This document shows positions 54,401 to 63,988 of a DNA stretch of 64,000 nt, piece by piece. A program made the position numbers and the translations under genes. Positions within the stretch are counted from its first letter, which is position 1. The number at the start of each line of letters is the position of its first letter. Below the pieces are notes generated by a model. It had not been told where the DNA came from and searched no databases. It worked only from the letters and a program-made list of their open reading frames with translations. Origin of the DNA: Mannheimia varigena (GTDB lineage Bacteria; Pseudomonadota; Gammaproteobacteria; Enterobacterales; Pasteurellaceae). The stretch covers positions 2,046,001 through 2,110,000 of the forward strand of contig NZ_CP016226.1 of NCBI RefSeq assembly GCF_013377235.1, read 5' to 3'.

Positions 54401-55132
54401 TTATATTTGTTGCACTTTTATTTGGTTACGACGCATTTTGATATTGAGCATTTCAACCACAACCGAGAAGCCCATTGCGGTGTAAACTGCTGCTTTTGGA
54501 ATATGAATATCAAAGGCTTCGCCAACGAGTACCACACCAATTAAAATCAAGAATGCTAAGGCAAGATTTTTAATCGTTGGGTTGTTATCTACAAAGTCGC
54601 CAATGACTTTTGCTGCTAACATCATTACCCCAACGGCAATCATAATGGCAATCACCATCACAGGAATATCATCAGCCATTGCAACAGCAGTAATGACTGA
54701 ATCAAGTGAGAAAATTACATCAAAAATAGCAATTTGTGTTAGTACTATCAAAAAGCTGGCTTTTTTGAGTGAGGTTGTTTCTGCTTCATGCGAGTGAGCT
54801 GAAATAGATTCTTTTAATTCCATCAAACTTTTTACAATCAGGAAAAGCCCACCGATAAGTAAAATTAAATCTCTGCCTGAGATTGCATTATTCGCAATAT
54901 ATAAAAGTGGGGTGACTAATTTCATCATCCACGCAAGTGAAAGAAGCAATAAAATACGTGTTCCCATTGCTAAAACTAAGCCGATAATTCGTGCAGATTG
55001 ACGTTGTTCAATCGGCAGGCGAGAAACTAAAATACTGATAACAATAATATTATCGATACCGAGCACAATTTCAAGCCCAGTTAGCGTAACGAGTGCTATC
55101 CAAGCTTCAGGATTTGTAATCCAATCAAACAT
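54401..55132 (-). CDS. TerC-family membrane protein, YgdQ type
   Basis: A 243-residue inner-membrane protein with seven hydrophobic segments of the TerC family; several members export manganese at the membrane or load it onto exoenzymes. Family motifs are GLEIVLGIDNIIVISILVSRLP near 19-40 and FDVIFSLDSVITAV near 137-150, each with a conserved membrane aspartate that could bind a cation. Length and sequence fit E. coli YgdQ. It has its own terminator and appears to be transcribed alone. Confidence 0.87.
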   Translation of the reverse strand: MFDWITNPEAWIALVTLTGLEIVLGIDNIIVISILVSRLPIEQRQSARIIGLVLAMGTRILLLLSLAWMMKLVTPLLYIANNAISGRDLILLIGGLFLIVKSLMELKESISAHSHEAETTSLKKASFLIVLTQIAIFDVIFSLDSVITAVAMADDIPVMVIAIMIAVGVMMLAAKVIGDFVDNNPTIKNLALAFLILIGVVLVGEAFDIHIPKAAVYTAMGFSVVVEMLNIKMRRNQIKVQQI

Positions 55133-55211
55133 AAAATGTCCTTTTAAAAATAGGGAATTGCTTTTTTTCTATACAAAGAAAGGTGACATCTTATAGAGAA
55201 TGGAAGCGAAA

Positions 55212-55901
55212 TTAAAGAGGGGAATGTAAAAAGTTTTGTAAAATTTCCGCTGTGAATTGTTTGCGTAAATAAAAGCCTAAAGGCAGTGATTGAACTCGTT
55301 CGCCATCTGCATTGATGGCAGAGGTTACAGAGCGATTATTTCTACCTTTGGGTCTAAGTTGTAAGACTTCGCCGTGTTTAGCATTAATTGTGTGAAGTTT
55401 GCCTAACACAATCATTTCCATCAACTCTTCCCAATCACGTTTTAATTGGAATTCTTGTTCAAATGTAGGCGACCATAAAATCGCTTGCCCGATATGGCGT
55501 TGATAAAGTGGAATAGTCCGTTCGCCTTCAATAGGAATCCATAATACACGAGAAAGTTTATGTTTAACGTGTGAGCTTTCCCAAGTAATGCCATTATTTT
55601 GGGTGAGTGGTGCAAGGCTTACGAAAGTGGTTTCTAGCGGTAAGCCTTTTTGATTAATGGGGATAGTTTTAAGCTCAATACCGAAATGTGAAAAATCTTG
55701 CTCGGGTTTGCTTCCCGCCTTTGCTCCAAGTGCAGTTTCAATTAGTGTTCCTACCCAGCCTTTGTCTCGTTTGAGATCGGGTGGAACAGGAATATTCAGC
55801 ATTTCTGCAATCTCGCCTAAGGTAAAACCTGCTAACCATTGTGCTTTGGTTAACAGTTCCTGTTCAGTTTGAGGAATGCAGGTAAGAGAATAATCGCTCA
55901 T
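55212..55901 (-). CDS. mutH: DNA mismatch repair endonuclease MutH
   Basis: MutH nicks the unmethylated strand at hemimethylated GATC sites after activation by MutS and MutL. The 229-residue protein, the same length as E. coli MutH, has the type II endonuclease motif D-x6-E-x-K in DFSHFGIELK near 70-79. The start at 55901 (MSDYSLTCIPQ) is preferred over a longer frame to 55997, which runs into lexA. It lies 86 bases after lexA; co-transcription would link it to the SOS response, but that is not shown. Confidence 0.95.
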   Translation of the reverse strand: MSDYSLTCIPQTEQELLTKAQWLAGFTLGEIAEMLNIPVPPDLKRDKGWVGTLIETALGAKAGSKPEQDFSHFGIELKTIPINQKGLPLETTFVSLAPLTQNNGITWESSHVKHKLSRVLWIPIEGERTIPLYQRHIGQAILWSPTFEQEFQLKRDWEELMEMIVLGKLHTINAKHGEVLQLRPKGRNNRSVTSAINADGERVQSLPLGFYLRKQFTAEILQNFLHSPL

Positions 55902-55915
55902 AGAGAATTTAATAG

Positions 55916-55924
55916 ACAAGCGGT
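55916..55924 (+). repeat. USS between lexA and mutH
   Basis: ACAAGCGGT followed by CG and a T run lies in the 86-base lexA-mutH gap; with the GACTTTTTGCAATT stretch it has no clear partner repeat. Confidence 0.65.
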
Positions 55925-55987
55925 CGTTTTTTAATGACTTTTTGCAATTAGTATTATTGGGTAGTCTGAAGAATCTACTTTGCAACG

Positions 55988-56620
55988 TTACATCCACGCA
56001 TTGCTACGAATAACGCCAACAGCAATGCCTTCAATCTCAATATATTCTTGGCTTGGATTAACCACAATTGGCTTTAACTCATCATTTTCAGGGTGTAAGT
56101 AAATTAAGTCACCTTTTTTCTCTAAACGTTTTACGGTTACTTCATCATTCACACGAGCTACAACTACTTGACCATTGCGAGCGGTATTGGTTTTATGTAC
56201 TGCTAATAAATCACCATCTAAAATGCCGATTTTTTCCATAGAATTGCCGTTTACTTTGAGTAAATAATCCGCTGATGGGTTAAACATTCCACCATTCACA
56301 GGGTAGTGATTCTCAACGTGTTCAACCGCTAAGATTGGGGTTCCCGCAGCTACTTTGCCGATTAATGGTAATCCTTCATCATCATTAGCAGCTTTGTTTT
56401 CATCCTCAACTAAAATACGAATACCACGAGAAGTACCAGAAAGCATTTCAATATAACCTTTACGGGCTAAGGCTTTTAAATGTTCTTCAGCTGCATTGGG
56501 GGATTTAAACCCAATTTCTCGTGCAATTTCTACACGGGTTGGTGGCATACCAGTTGTTTCAATATGGTTTTTAACAAAATCAAAAATTTCTTGTTGGCGG
56601 GCGGTTAAGTGTTTACGCAT
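55988..56620 (-). CDS. lexA: LexA repressor
   Basis: LexA represses the SOS genes and cleaves itself when RecA is active. The 210-residue protein has the N-terminal winged-helix domain (TARQQEIFDFVKNHIETTGMPPTR-type start, cut here for length), the scissile Ala-Gly in KVAAGTPI near 92-93, the catalytic serine in NGNSMEKIG near 127 and the lysine in ARVNDEVTVKRL near 164. A LexA box is upstream and shared with plsB, the same lexA/plsB divergence as in E. coli relatives. Confidence 0.96.
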   Translation of the reverse strand: MRKHLTARQQEIFDFVKNHIETTGMPPTRVEIAREIGFKSPNAAEEHLKALARKGYIEMLSGTSRGIRILVEDENKAANDDEGLPLIGKVAAGTPILAVEHVENHYPVNGGMFNPSADYLLKVNGNSMEKIGILDGDLLAVHKTNTARNGQVVVARVNDEVTVKRLEKKGDLIYLHPENDELKPIVVNPSQEYIEIEGIAVGVIRSNAWM

Positions 56621-56654
56621 TTAATCTATCCTCACTGTCTTTATATACATAAAA

Positions 56655-56674
56655 TATTGATATTGTATACAGTA
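56655..56674. promoter_or_regulatory. Candidate LexA (SOS) box
   Basis: TATTGATATTGTATACAGTA matches 14 of 20 bases of the consensus TACTGTATATATATACAGTA, with a perfect right half. It sits 35 bases before the lexA ATG, as expected for autoregulation. Confidence 0.65.
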
Positions 56675-56782
56675 TTTTTCATTTTGTAACTAATAATTTC
56701 ACTAAAATCTGTAAAAAATTGTGGTAGAATGCGATGGGTTAGAGATTAGACCTCCAAAAATAATCATTATAAGGATATTAAT

Positions 56783-59227
56783 ATGTCTGGCTTATTAAAT
56801 TTTTATCGTTCTTTTTTAAATTTGCCGCTTTCACTTTTAGTGAAGTCAAGAGCAATTCCCACCCATCCAGTCAGTGAGTTAGAACTTAACCTTGAACAAC
56901 CTATTGTTTATGTCCTACCTTATACATCCCAAACTGACTTATTGATTTTACAAAAGAACTGTTTAGCCTTGAATTTACCTGATCCGCTTCAAGAAAATGT
57001 GATTGCTGGACAATCATTGCCTCGTTATGTGTTTTTAGATGAAGGGAGACGTTTTTTCAAATCAAAAGGGGCGAAAATAGAAACTGAATCACTTTTCTAC
57101 CATTATTTAGATTTACATCGTGAGAATGCCGATTTAGATGTGCAATTATTACCTGTTTCTGTATTGTGGGGACGGGCACCAGGCAAAGAAGATGCTCGCC
57201 ATTTGCAAGTTTTAACCTCGTTTCAGCGTTTTATGTCAATGGTTTGGTTTGGGCGTGATAATTTTGTCCGCTTCTCTCCAGCTGTATCGTTACGTTATAT
57301 GGTAACTGAGTACGGTGCAGATGAAAAAATTGCACAAAAAATTGCCCGTGTGGCAAAAATGCACTTTGCTAAATTACGTTATTCTGCAATGGGACCTCGT
57401 TTACCTAATCGCGAAGCAATGTTTAATAAAATTCTCAATTCAGAGGTAATCCAAGCCGCAATTGCAGAAGAAGCGAAAAAATCTTCTCCTGAAAAAGCAC
57501 GCAAAGAAGCAGAGAAAATCATTCATGAGATTGCGGCTGATGTAAAACACGATAGTTTGCGTGTTGCTGATCGTGTACTAAGCTGGCTTTGGAATAAGCT
57601 GTATCAAGGCATTAATGTACAAAATGCAGATCGTGTGAGAAAACTCGCTTTAGAAGGACACGAAATTGTCTATGTACCGTGCCACCGTAGTCATATGGAC
57701 TATTTATTGCTTTCTTATTTGCTTTATCACCAAGGCTTAGTACCGCCACATATTGCCGCAGGGATCAACCTCAACTTCTGGCCGGCTGGCCCGATTTTCC
57801 GCAGCTGGGGAGCGTTTTTTATTCGCCGTACTTTCAAAGGCAATCGCTTATATTCCACCATTTTCCGTGAATATTTAGCGGAGCTGTTCTACCGTGGCTA
57901 TTCAGTGGAATATTTCATTGAGGGCGGACGTTCTCGTACCGGTCGCTTACTTGAGCCGAAAACGGGAATGATGTCGATGACCTTGCAAGCTCTACAACGT
58001 GGTTTAAACCGCCCATTAAGCATTGTGCCGGTTTATATCGGCTATGAGCACGTTTTGGAAGTGGACACCTATGCCAAAGAGCTGCGTGGAGCAGCGAAAG
58101 AGAAAGAAAACGCTGGTTTGGTCTTGCGTGTGCTGAAAAAACTGAAAAATTTAGGTCAAGGCTATGTTAACTTTGGTGAGCCGATTCAAGTCAATAACTA
58201 CCTAAATCAGCATTTCCCGGAATGGAAAGAACCAGTCGAAGATAATCGTCCTAAATGGTTAAATGAGGCGGTGGATAATATTGCTAATCAAGTAATGGTG
58301 AACATTAACAAAGCGGCAGCGGTGAATGCGAAAAACTTAGTCGGTTCGGCGTTATTGGCTTCTCGTCAGCGTGCATTAAGTCGTGAGCAACTTATTGAGC
58401 AAATTGAAAGTTATGTACAATTATTTAGTAATGTGCCTTATTCTAAAGATATGACTTTGCCAACTGAATGTGCGGAAGAAATGCTCAACCATGTGATCCA
58501 ATTACCTCGTTCCGGCGTTGTGGTAGAGAAAGATAATTTTGGGGAGTTAATTCGCCTAGAACGTGAATCGGCAGTATTAATGACTTATTATCGTAATAAT
58601 GTACAGCACTTATTTGTATTGCCTTCATTGGTGGCAAGTGTTGTGTTACATCATGAAGCAATTTCAAAAGATTTGGTTATTCAAGCCGTTAATCGTATTT
58701 ACCCATTCTTACAAGCAGAACTCTTTTTACATTTTAAACCAGAAGAGGTTGTAAGGCAGGTTGAGGAGATCATCTCTGAATTTACTCGCCAAAGTGTGAT
58801 CAAAAATGAAAGTGATATGCTAATGATCAATCGACCACACATCCGTACATTACAATTACATTCGGCGGGCATTCGTGAAATTCTGCAACGCTACTACATC
58901 AGTTTGAGCGTATTACTAGAACAGCCTAGCATTAGCCGTGGAGCTTTAGAAAAAGAGAGTAGTTCTGTTGCACAACGTTTATCGGTATTACATGGTATTA
59001 ATGCACCAGAGTTCTTTGATAAAGCGATTTTTTCAACATTCACTAACAGTTTGAAAGAGCAAGGCTACTTTGATACTGAAGATAACTTGGTTATCAGAAA
59101 AGTGCAAGAAACCGAAGCACTACTAAGAAGCTTGATTTCTATTGAAATACAACAAACCATTCAAGGAGCGATGGCAAAAGTTGATGTAGAAAAAATTGAA
59201 AGTGAAAAAGTAAAGAAAGAAAGCTAA
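56783..59227 (+). CDS. plsB: Glycerol-3-phosphate 1-O-acyltransferase PlsB
   Basis: PlsB acylates position 1 of glycerol-3-phosphate, the first step of phospholipid synthesis, at the inner membrane. The 814-residue protein (807 in E. coli) has the acyltransferase HX4D motif in PCHRSHMDYLLLSY near 296-309, the substrate motif GGAFFIRRTF-like WGAFFIRRTFKGNRLY near 341-356, FIEGGRSRTGR near 377-387 and SIVPVYIGYE near 411. AAGGAT lies before the ATG. A USS and a strong terminator follow. Confidence 0.97.
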   Translation: MSGLLNFYRSFLNLPLSLLVKSRAIPTHPVSELELNLEQPIVYVLPYTSQTDLLILQKNCLALNLPDPLQENVIAGQSLPRYVFLDEGRRFFKSKGAKIETESLFYHYLDLHRENADLDVQLLPVSVLWGRAPGKEDARHLQVLTSFQRFMSMVWFGRDNFVRFSPAVSLRYMVTEYGADEKIAQKIARVAKMHFAKLRYSAMGPRLPNREAMFNKILNSEVIQAAIAEEAKKSSPEKARKEAEKIIHEIAADVKHDSLRVADRVLSWLWNKLYQGINVQNADRVRKLALEGHEIVYVPCHRSHMDYLLLSYLLYHQGLVPPHIAAGINLNFWPAGPIFRSWGAFFIRRTFKGNRLYSTIFREYLAELFYRGYSVEYFIEGGRSRTGRLLEPKTGMMSMTLQALQRGLNRPLSIVPVYIGYEHVLEVDTYAKELRGAAKEKENAGLVLRVLKKLKNLGQGYVNFGEPIQVNNYLNQHFPEWKEPVEDNRPKWLNEAVDNIANQVMVNINKAAAVNAKNLVGSALLASRQRALSREQLIEQIESYVQLFSNVPYSKDMTLPTECAEEMLNHVIQLPRSGVVVEKDNFGELIRLERESAVLMTYYRNNVQHLFVLPSLVASVVLHHEAISKDLVIQAVNRIYPFLQAELFLHFKPEEVVRQVEEIISEFTRQSVIKNESDMLMINRPHIRTLQLHSAGIREILQRYYISLSVLLEQPSISRGALEKESSSVAQRLSVLHGINAPEFFDKAIFSTFTNSLKEQGYFDTEDNLVIRKVQETEALLRSLISIEIQQTIQGAMAKVDVEKIESEKVKKES

Positions 59228-59261
59228 CAAGCGGTTGATTTTCTCTGGTTTTTTGCAAAAT

Positions 59262-59294
59262 AAAAGGCTGAATGCGATAAACATTCAGCCTTTT
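59262..59294. terminator. Terminator between plsB and satP
   Basis: AAAAGGCTGAATG and CATTCAGCCTTTT form a perfect 13-bp stem with a 7-base loop. It serves the convergent plsB and satP. A USS (ACAAGCGGT, about 59227-59235) lies just before it. Confidence 0.9.
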
Positions 59295-59314
59295 CTATTG
59301 GTAAAAATGTAAAA

Positions 59315-59878
59315 TTATTTCGGTTCGCCGATTGGTAATACGGTTCTGCCGAAGCTTTCGTTGATGATGTCTGCCGCCGCTAAGTAGAACGCTAAGAATG
59401 CAGTTAATAAACCGAAGTTACCACCAATGTGAGTGATTGCACTGTTGTGAGTGAAATCGCCTGCAGCTAATAAGTAGAACGTAATGGTTAAGCTTAAGAA
59501 AATTGCTTGTAACGCACGTGGTTTGGTTAAAGTGCCGATGAACATCATTAAAGTGAATGTTCCCCACGCCACTAAGTACCAGCCGATGAAATCTGCTGAA
59601 ACGGTTTCTGCGAAGAATACTTTGAATAATGCAAATGACCACCAGAACGCACCGTAGCTGGTGAATGCAGTGAAGCCGAAAGTGTTGCCTTTAGCAAACT
59701 CGAACATACCTGCGATCATCTGAGCCGTACCGCCGAAAGCGAAGCCCATTGCAAGCACTAAGCCTACGTTCTCGCCACTGAATGTGCCGTTGTTGATTAA
59801 GCTTAATAAAAATGTAGTTAAGGCAAAACCGCATAAGCCAAGCGGTGCCGGGTTAGTTCCGGAATTTGGAGCTGACAT
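59315..59878 (-). CDS. satP: SatP-like acetate/succinate transporter
   Basis: A 187-residue inner-membrane protein of the GPR1/FUN34/YaaH family, which carries acetate and succinate with protons in E. coli. It has six hydrophobic segments, the N-terminal family motif NPAPLGLCGFALTT near 9-22, and the GGTAQMIAGMFEFAKGNTFGFTAF segment near 49-72. Transcribed alone. The upstream gap is shared with the divergent dmsD. Confidence 0.9.
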   Translation of the reverse strand: MSAPNSGTNPAPLGLCGFALTTFLLSLINNGTFSGENVGLVLAMGFAFGGTAQMIAGMFEFAKGNTFGFTAFTSYGAFWWSFALFKVFFAETVSADFIGWYLVAWGTFTLMMFIGTLTKPRALQAIFLSLTITFYLLAAGDFTHNSAITHIGGNFGLLTAFLAFYLAAADIINESFGRTVLPIGEPK

Positions 59879-60177
59879 TGAAAACCTCTATTTTGTTGTT
59901 GATGCTGCCAAATTGCAGCTGTTTGATGTGGCTAAACGCCGTGTTACCTAAAATTTAGGGCGGCAAAGTATAGCTTTTTTGCAGCAAATTGACTAGATAT
60001 TTCCGATTTTATTATGATTTTTTAAGAAAAACAGTAAGAATGGCTCCTTAATCTCGCTAAGATGTATTTGGAATATTTTCAACACAATAAGATCTTGGTT
60101 GTAAGCTTTAACTAGAAAATAAGTTTAAATAAGCATTAAAATAATCCAATATCTTAGAATTAAAGTAGGGAAGATAA
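59879..60177. other. Intergenic region between satP and dmsD
   Basis: A 299-base AT-rich stretch with no credible gene. It must hold the promoters of both divergent genes. A short imperfect palindrome CTGCCAAATTGCAG lies near the satP start, and GGGA precedes the dmsD ATG. I see no clear FNR or CRP site. Confidence 0.5.
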
Positions 60178-60783
60178 ATGCAAAGTTCATATACGCAAAT
60201 TGCCCAATTCGGACGGATTTTAGGCTCGTTATTTTATGCGGAGCCGAATACTGAACAAAACCAGCTGTTAGTAGCATTATTGCAAAATGGCGAATGGCAG
60301 GCAGAATGCCTGTTTTTAAGTGAAAACAAGCGGTCAGAAATTCAGAAAAATTTGCAAAATGCTACCTCAAAACAGTTGAATGAGGCTTATCTAGCCCTGT
60401 TTATTGGGCCAAATGCGTTGCCTGCTGCGCCTTGGGGCTCGGTATATTTGGATAAAGAATCGGTACTTTTTGGTGACAGTTTATTACATTTACGCACCTT
60501 TTTGAGTGACAATCAAATTGCCTTTTCACTCAACCAAAATGAGCCGGAAGATCATATTGGATTAATGTTAATGCTTGCTGCTTACCTTGCTGAAGCCAAC
60601 CCGAATTTGTTGAAACCGTTTTTTGCCGAGCATCTGTTGCCTTGGGCGTATCGCTTTTTTGAGTTATTTAATGCTGAAAGCTACCCGTTCTATCAAGGTT
60701 TAGGCAAATTAACCGAGAGTTTATTAAGAGAATGGCAAAAAAATTTGGAAATTCAACCGCTTGTATTGCAACTTTATCGTTAA
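60178..60783 (+). CDS. dmsD: DmsD-type redox enzyme maturation chaperone
   Basis: DmsD binds the Tat signal of DmsA and guides cofactor insertion and export. The 201-residue, all-helical protein has the TorD/DmsD motif LPAAPWGSVYLDKESVLFGD near 80-99 and EPEDHIGLMLMLAAYLAE near 121-138, where E. coli DmsD has the same EPEDH. It precedes napF-like and dmsA genes on the same strand, a context that matches its role. An internal USS lies at 60330-60338. Confidence 0.93.
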   Translation: MQSSYTQIAQFGRILGSLFYAEPNTEQNQLLVALLQNGEWQAECLFLSENKRSEIQKNLQNATSKQLNEAYLALFIGPNALPAAPWGSVYLDKESVLFGDSLLHLRTFLSDNQIAFSLNQNEPEDHIGLMLMLAAYLAEANPNLLKPFFAEHLLPWAYRFFELFNAESYPFYQGLGKLTESLLREWQKNLEIQPLVLQLYR

Positions 60784-60799
60784 ATTAGCTAGAAACTGA

Positions 60800-61342
60800 A
60801 TGAAAGACGAACGCTATTATGCTGCCTATCTTGAGCATAACCGCATTTCACGCCGCGGTTTATTTCGCTCATTATTCAGCGGAGGAAAAAAAGCACAAGC
60901 AGAAAGTACGGCGGAGTTGCTAAAACGAGCCGCGGCTCGCCCACCTTTTGCTGTCGCCGAACCACTGTTTTTAAAACGGTGCAACGGCTGTGGCGATTGC
61001 GTTTCATCTTGTCCCTACGGTTTAATTTGGCTTAAAGAAGGTAAAGCTAGCCTTGAAATTAATTTTTCTGCCTGTGATTTGTGCGGTAAATGTGCTGATG
61101 TCTGTTCCACGGAGGCATTAGCATTGAATGTACCGCCGGATACTGCATTACACCCAAGCATTGATTTTTCTTGCGTGCGACAACACAACCAATCATGCCT
61201 ATTTTGCGAAACTGCCTGTAAACCGAATGCTCTTTCGTTTAATTCCACAACACGAAAAATGCAGCTAGATAATGAAAAATGTAATGGCTGTGGTGAATGT
61301 AAAACGGCTTGCCCGCATAATTACATCAGCTTAACACTCTAA
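60800..61342 (+). CDS. NapF-type polyferredoxin
   Basis: A 180-residue cytosolic iron-sulfur protein resembling NapF, which helps mature periplasmic molybdoenzymes. It starts with the NapF-like basic motif RISRRGLFRSLF near 15-26, then CNGCGDCVSSCP near 56-67, CDLCGKCADVC near 91-101, CLFCETAC near 132-139, and CNGCGECKTACPH near 161-173, giving three to four [4Fe-4S] clusters. It lies between dmsD and dmsA rather than in a nap operon, so a role in DMSO reductase maturation is suggested by context. Confidence 0.85.
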   Translation: MKDERYYAAYLEHNRISRRGLFRSLFSGGKKAQAESTAELLKRAAARPPFAVAEPLFLKRCNGCGDCVSSCPYGLIWLKEGKASLEINFSACDLCGKCADVCSTEALALNVPPDTALHPSIDFSCVRQHNQSCLFCETACKPNALSFNSTTRKMQLDNEKCNGCGECKTACPHNYISLTL

Positions 61343-61364
61343 TTTATATGGAAGATAAGCGATT

Positions 61365-61407
61365 AAGCGGTTGTTTTTTGCAAAATTTTGCAAGAAATTA
61401 ACCGCTT
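61365..61407. repeat. USS-like inverted pair before dmsA
   Basis: AAGCGGTT (61365-61372) pairs with AACCGCTT (61400-61407) around a TTTTTTGCAAAATTTTGCAA loop. It may terminate transcription from dmsD-napF, leaving dmsA to its own promoter. Confidence 0.6.
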
Positions 61408-61470
61408 GCTATATTAACTCCTACCAAAAAGTCTCAACTTATTTCCTTAAAGTTCCATTACCCTCTAAAT

Positions 61471-61512
61471 TTGACCATTGTCAAAGCCCACCCAAAGCAA
61501 AACCTGCATAGT
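61471..61512 (+). promoter_or_regulatory. FNR-type class II promoter of dmsA
   Basis: TTGACCATTGTCAA (61471-61484) is an FNR-like palindrome (consensus TTGAT-N4-ATCAA, one change in each half). CATAGT at 61507-61512 serves as -10; the predicted start near 61519 places the palindrome centre at exactly -41.5, the spacing of the E. coli dmsA promoter. Confidence 0.65.
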
Positions 61513-61552
61513 ATTGATAATTTTTTATTCTTTTTTCTTTGTGGGGGAAACT

Positions 61553-63988
61553 ATGCAGAAAAAATTAGAACAACCACTTTCTGTGAACAGACGGGAGTTT
61601 CTCAAAGGCTCTGCGGCAGTGGGTGGTATGGCACTGGCGGCAAGCAGCGTGCAAATTCCGATTGCCAAAGCCGAAACCAAACCAGCCGCCAAGCCGAGTG
61701 AAGAGAAGTTGGTGTGGAGTGCGTGTACAGTCAATTGCCATAGCCGTTGTCCGCTCAGAATGCACGTTCAAGACGGCGTGATCAAATATGTGGAAACCGA
61801 CAACTTGGGCGATGATGTCTATGGCGATTTTCACCAAGTGCGTGCCTGTGCAAGGGGGCGGTCAATGCGTCGCCGTGTGTATAACCCTGACCGTTTGAAA
61901 TACCCGATGAAGCGGGTCGGCAAACGGGGCGAGGGTAAATTTAAACGCATTTCGTGGGACGAGGCGTTTGAAGAGATTGCGGCAAACTTAAAACGCATTA
62001 TTGCCCAATACGGCAATGAAGCCTTGTATCTTCCATTTGCGACCGGCACGCTTGGGGCAACTGTTGCCGCCAGTTATCCGCCGCCACGCAGCATTTCCAG
62101 CCGTTTTATGAACAGCATCGGCGGTTGCCTCGGGCATCACGGCACTTACAGCTATTCGCAAATTTTTGAAGCCATTCCGTATATGTACGGCAGCAACGCC
62201 GCTAACAGCCCGACCGATATTGAGAACTCTAAATTGGTGGTCTATTTCGGTAACAACCCGGCGGAAACCCGTATGAGCGGCGGTGGGGTAACTTATCTCT
62301 ACCAACAGGCCCAAGAACGCTCACAAGCCAAAACTATTATGATCGACCCACGTTATAACGACACTATCGCAGGGCGTGGCGAGTGGGTGCCGATTCGTCC
62401 GGGTACAGATGCGGCGTTAGTCGAAGGTATGGCATATGTGATGATTACCGAAAACTTAGTCGATCAAGCCTTCCTTGATACCTATTGTGTCGGCTATGAC
62501 GAGAAAACCTTGCCGGCATCAGCCAAACCAAACGGACACTACAAAGCCTATATTTTAGGTGAAGGCGATGATAAAACAGCCAAAACCCCTGAGTGGGCGG
62601 AGAAAATTACTGGCATTCCGAAAAATAAAATCATTGAATTAGCTCGTGAAATTGGGACGACCAAACCGGCTTACATCTGCCAAGGTTGGGGTCCACAACG
62701 CCACGCCAATGGTGAACAAGCCTCTCGTGCGATTGCTATGTTGGCTTGCTTGACGGGGAATGTGGGGATTAACGGCGGGAACAGCGGCTCCCGTGAGGGG
62801 TTCTACACAATGCCGTTCGTGCGTTTGCCGGTGGGTAAAAACCCGATTGCGGCGAAAATTCCAATCTTTATGTGGACAGACGCAGTTACCCGTGGTGCAG
62901 AAATGACGGCTCTCAAAGACGGCTTGAAAGGAGCGGAAAAGCTCAATCAAAACGTTAAATTCATTTTGAACTACGCAGGCAACTGTATCATCAACCAACA
63001 CTCGGACATCAACCGCACTCACGAGATTCTGCAAGATGAAAGCAAACTCGAAATGTTGGTGGTGATTGATAACCATATGACTTCAACCGCCAAATATGCG
63101 GATATTTTACTGCCGGACTGCACCACGTCTGAGCAAGCAGACTTCTGTATGGACGGCTCGGCAGGTAATATGGGCTATGTGATTTTTGCCGATAAAGCGA
63201 TTGAACCGCAGTTTGAATGCAAACCGGTGTATGAAATTCTGTCGGGCATTGCGGAGAAAATGGGGGTGAAAGACATTTTCACCGAAGGTAGAACCCAAGA
63301 AGAGTGGTTACGCCATCTCTATGCGCAAACCCAAGAGAAAAATCCATTTTTCAAAGAAATTACCTTTGAACAGTTCCGTGAACGGGGCATTATCAAGCAG
63401 AAAGATCCTGCCGGTCATATGGTGGCGTTCAAAAAATTCCGCCAAGACCCGGTGGCAAATCCGCTTGAAACGCCGTCAGGCAAAATTGAGATCTACTCTG
63501 AACGCTTGGCAAAAATTGCCGAAACGTGGGAATTACCGGAAGGTGATGTGATTAGCCCACTGCCGATTTACGCTCGCCAATTTGAAGGTTGGGACGACCC
63601 GAAACGTGAACAGTTCCCGCTGCAATTAGTCGGTTTCCACTATAAATCTCGTGTGCATTCCACTTATGCCAACGTGGATGTGTTAGAGCAGGCTTCTCGC
63701 CAGTCGGTGTGGATCAACCCACTAGATGCTGAAAAACGTGGCATTAAAAACGGCGATATGGTACGGATTTTCAACGATCGTGGCGAAACCCGTGTGATGG
63801 CAAACGTGACTCCACGCATTATGCCGGGTGTCACCGCAATGGGCGAAGGGGCGTGGTATATGCCGGACGGCAACAAGGTCGATCACAACGGTAGCTTTAA
63901 TGTGCTGACCACCCAACGACCATCACCGCTGTCAAAAGGTAATCCGCAGCACACCAACTTGGTGCAAATTGAACGAGTACAAGGGTAA
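61553..63988 (+). CDS. dmsA: Dimethyl sulfoxide reductase catalytic subunit DmsA
   Basis: DmsA reduces DMSO and related S- or N-oxides at a bis-molybdopterin site. From ATG 61553 (GGGGGAA before it) the product is 811 residues. The Tat signal has NRREFLKGSA near 12-21; the [4Fe-4S] motif is CTVNCHSRC, with CACARGR-type CARGRS later; GTYSYSQI near 200 carries the probable serine ligand of molybdenum. DmsA has no Sec residue. The gene ends 12 bases before the window edge; dmsB is expected next. An in-frame start at 61478 lies in the promoter and is not used. Confidence 0.95.
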   Translation: MQKKLEQPLSVNRREFLKGSAAVGGMALAASSVQIPIAKAETKPAAKPSEEKLVWSACTVNCHSRCPLRMHVQDGVIKYVETDNLGDDVYGDFHQVRACARGRSMRRRVYNPDRLKYPMKRVGKRGEGKFKRISWDEAFEEIAANLKRIIAQYGNEALYLPFATGTLGATVAASYPPPRSISSRFMNSIGGCLGHHGTYSYSQIFEAIPYMYGSNAANSPTDIENSKLVVYFGNNPAETRMSGGGVTYLYQQAQERSQAKTIMIDPRYNDTIAGRGEWVPIRPGTDAALVEGMAYVMITENLVDQAFLDTYCVGYDEKTLPASAKPNGHYKAYILGEGDDKTAKTPEWAEKITGIPKNKIIELAREIGTTKPAYICQGWGPQRHANGEQASRAIAMLACLTGNVGINGGNSGSREGFYTMPFVRLPVGKNPIAAKIPIFMWTDAVTRGAEMTALKDGLKGAEKLNQNVKFILNYAGNCIINQHSDINRTHEILQDESKLEMLVVIDNHMTSTAKYADILLPDCTTSEQADFCMDGSAGNMGYVIFADKAIEPQFECKPVYEILSGIAEKMGVKDIFTEGRTQEEWLRHLYAQTQEKNPFFKEITFEQFRERGIIKQKDPAGHMVAFKKFRQDPVANPLETPSGKIEIYSERLAKIAETWELPEGDVISPLPIYARQFEGWDDPKREQFPLQLVGFHYKSRVHSTYANVDVLEQASRQSVWINPLDAEKRGIKNGDMVRIFNDRGETRVMANVTPRIMPGVTAMGEGAWYMPDGNKVDHNGSFNVLTTQRPSPLSKGNPQHTNLVQIERVQG

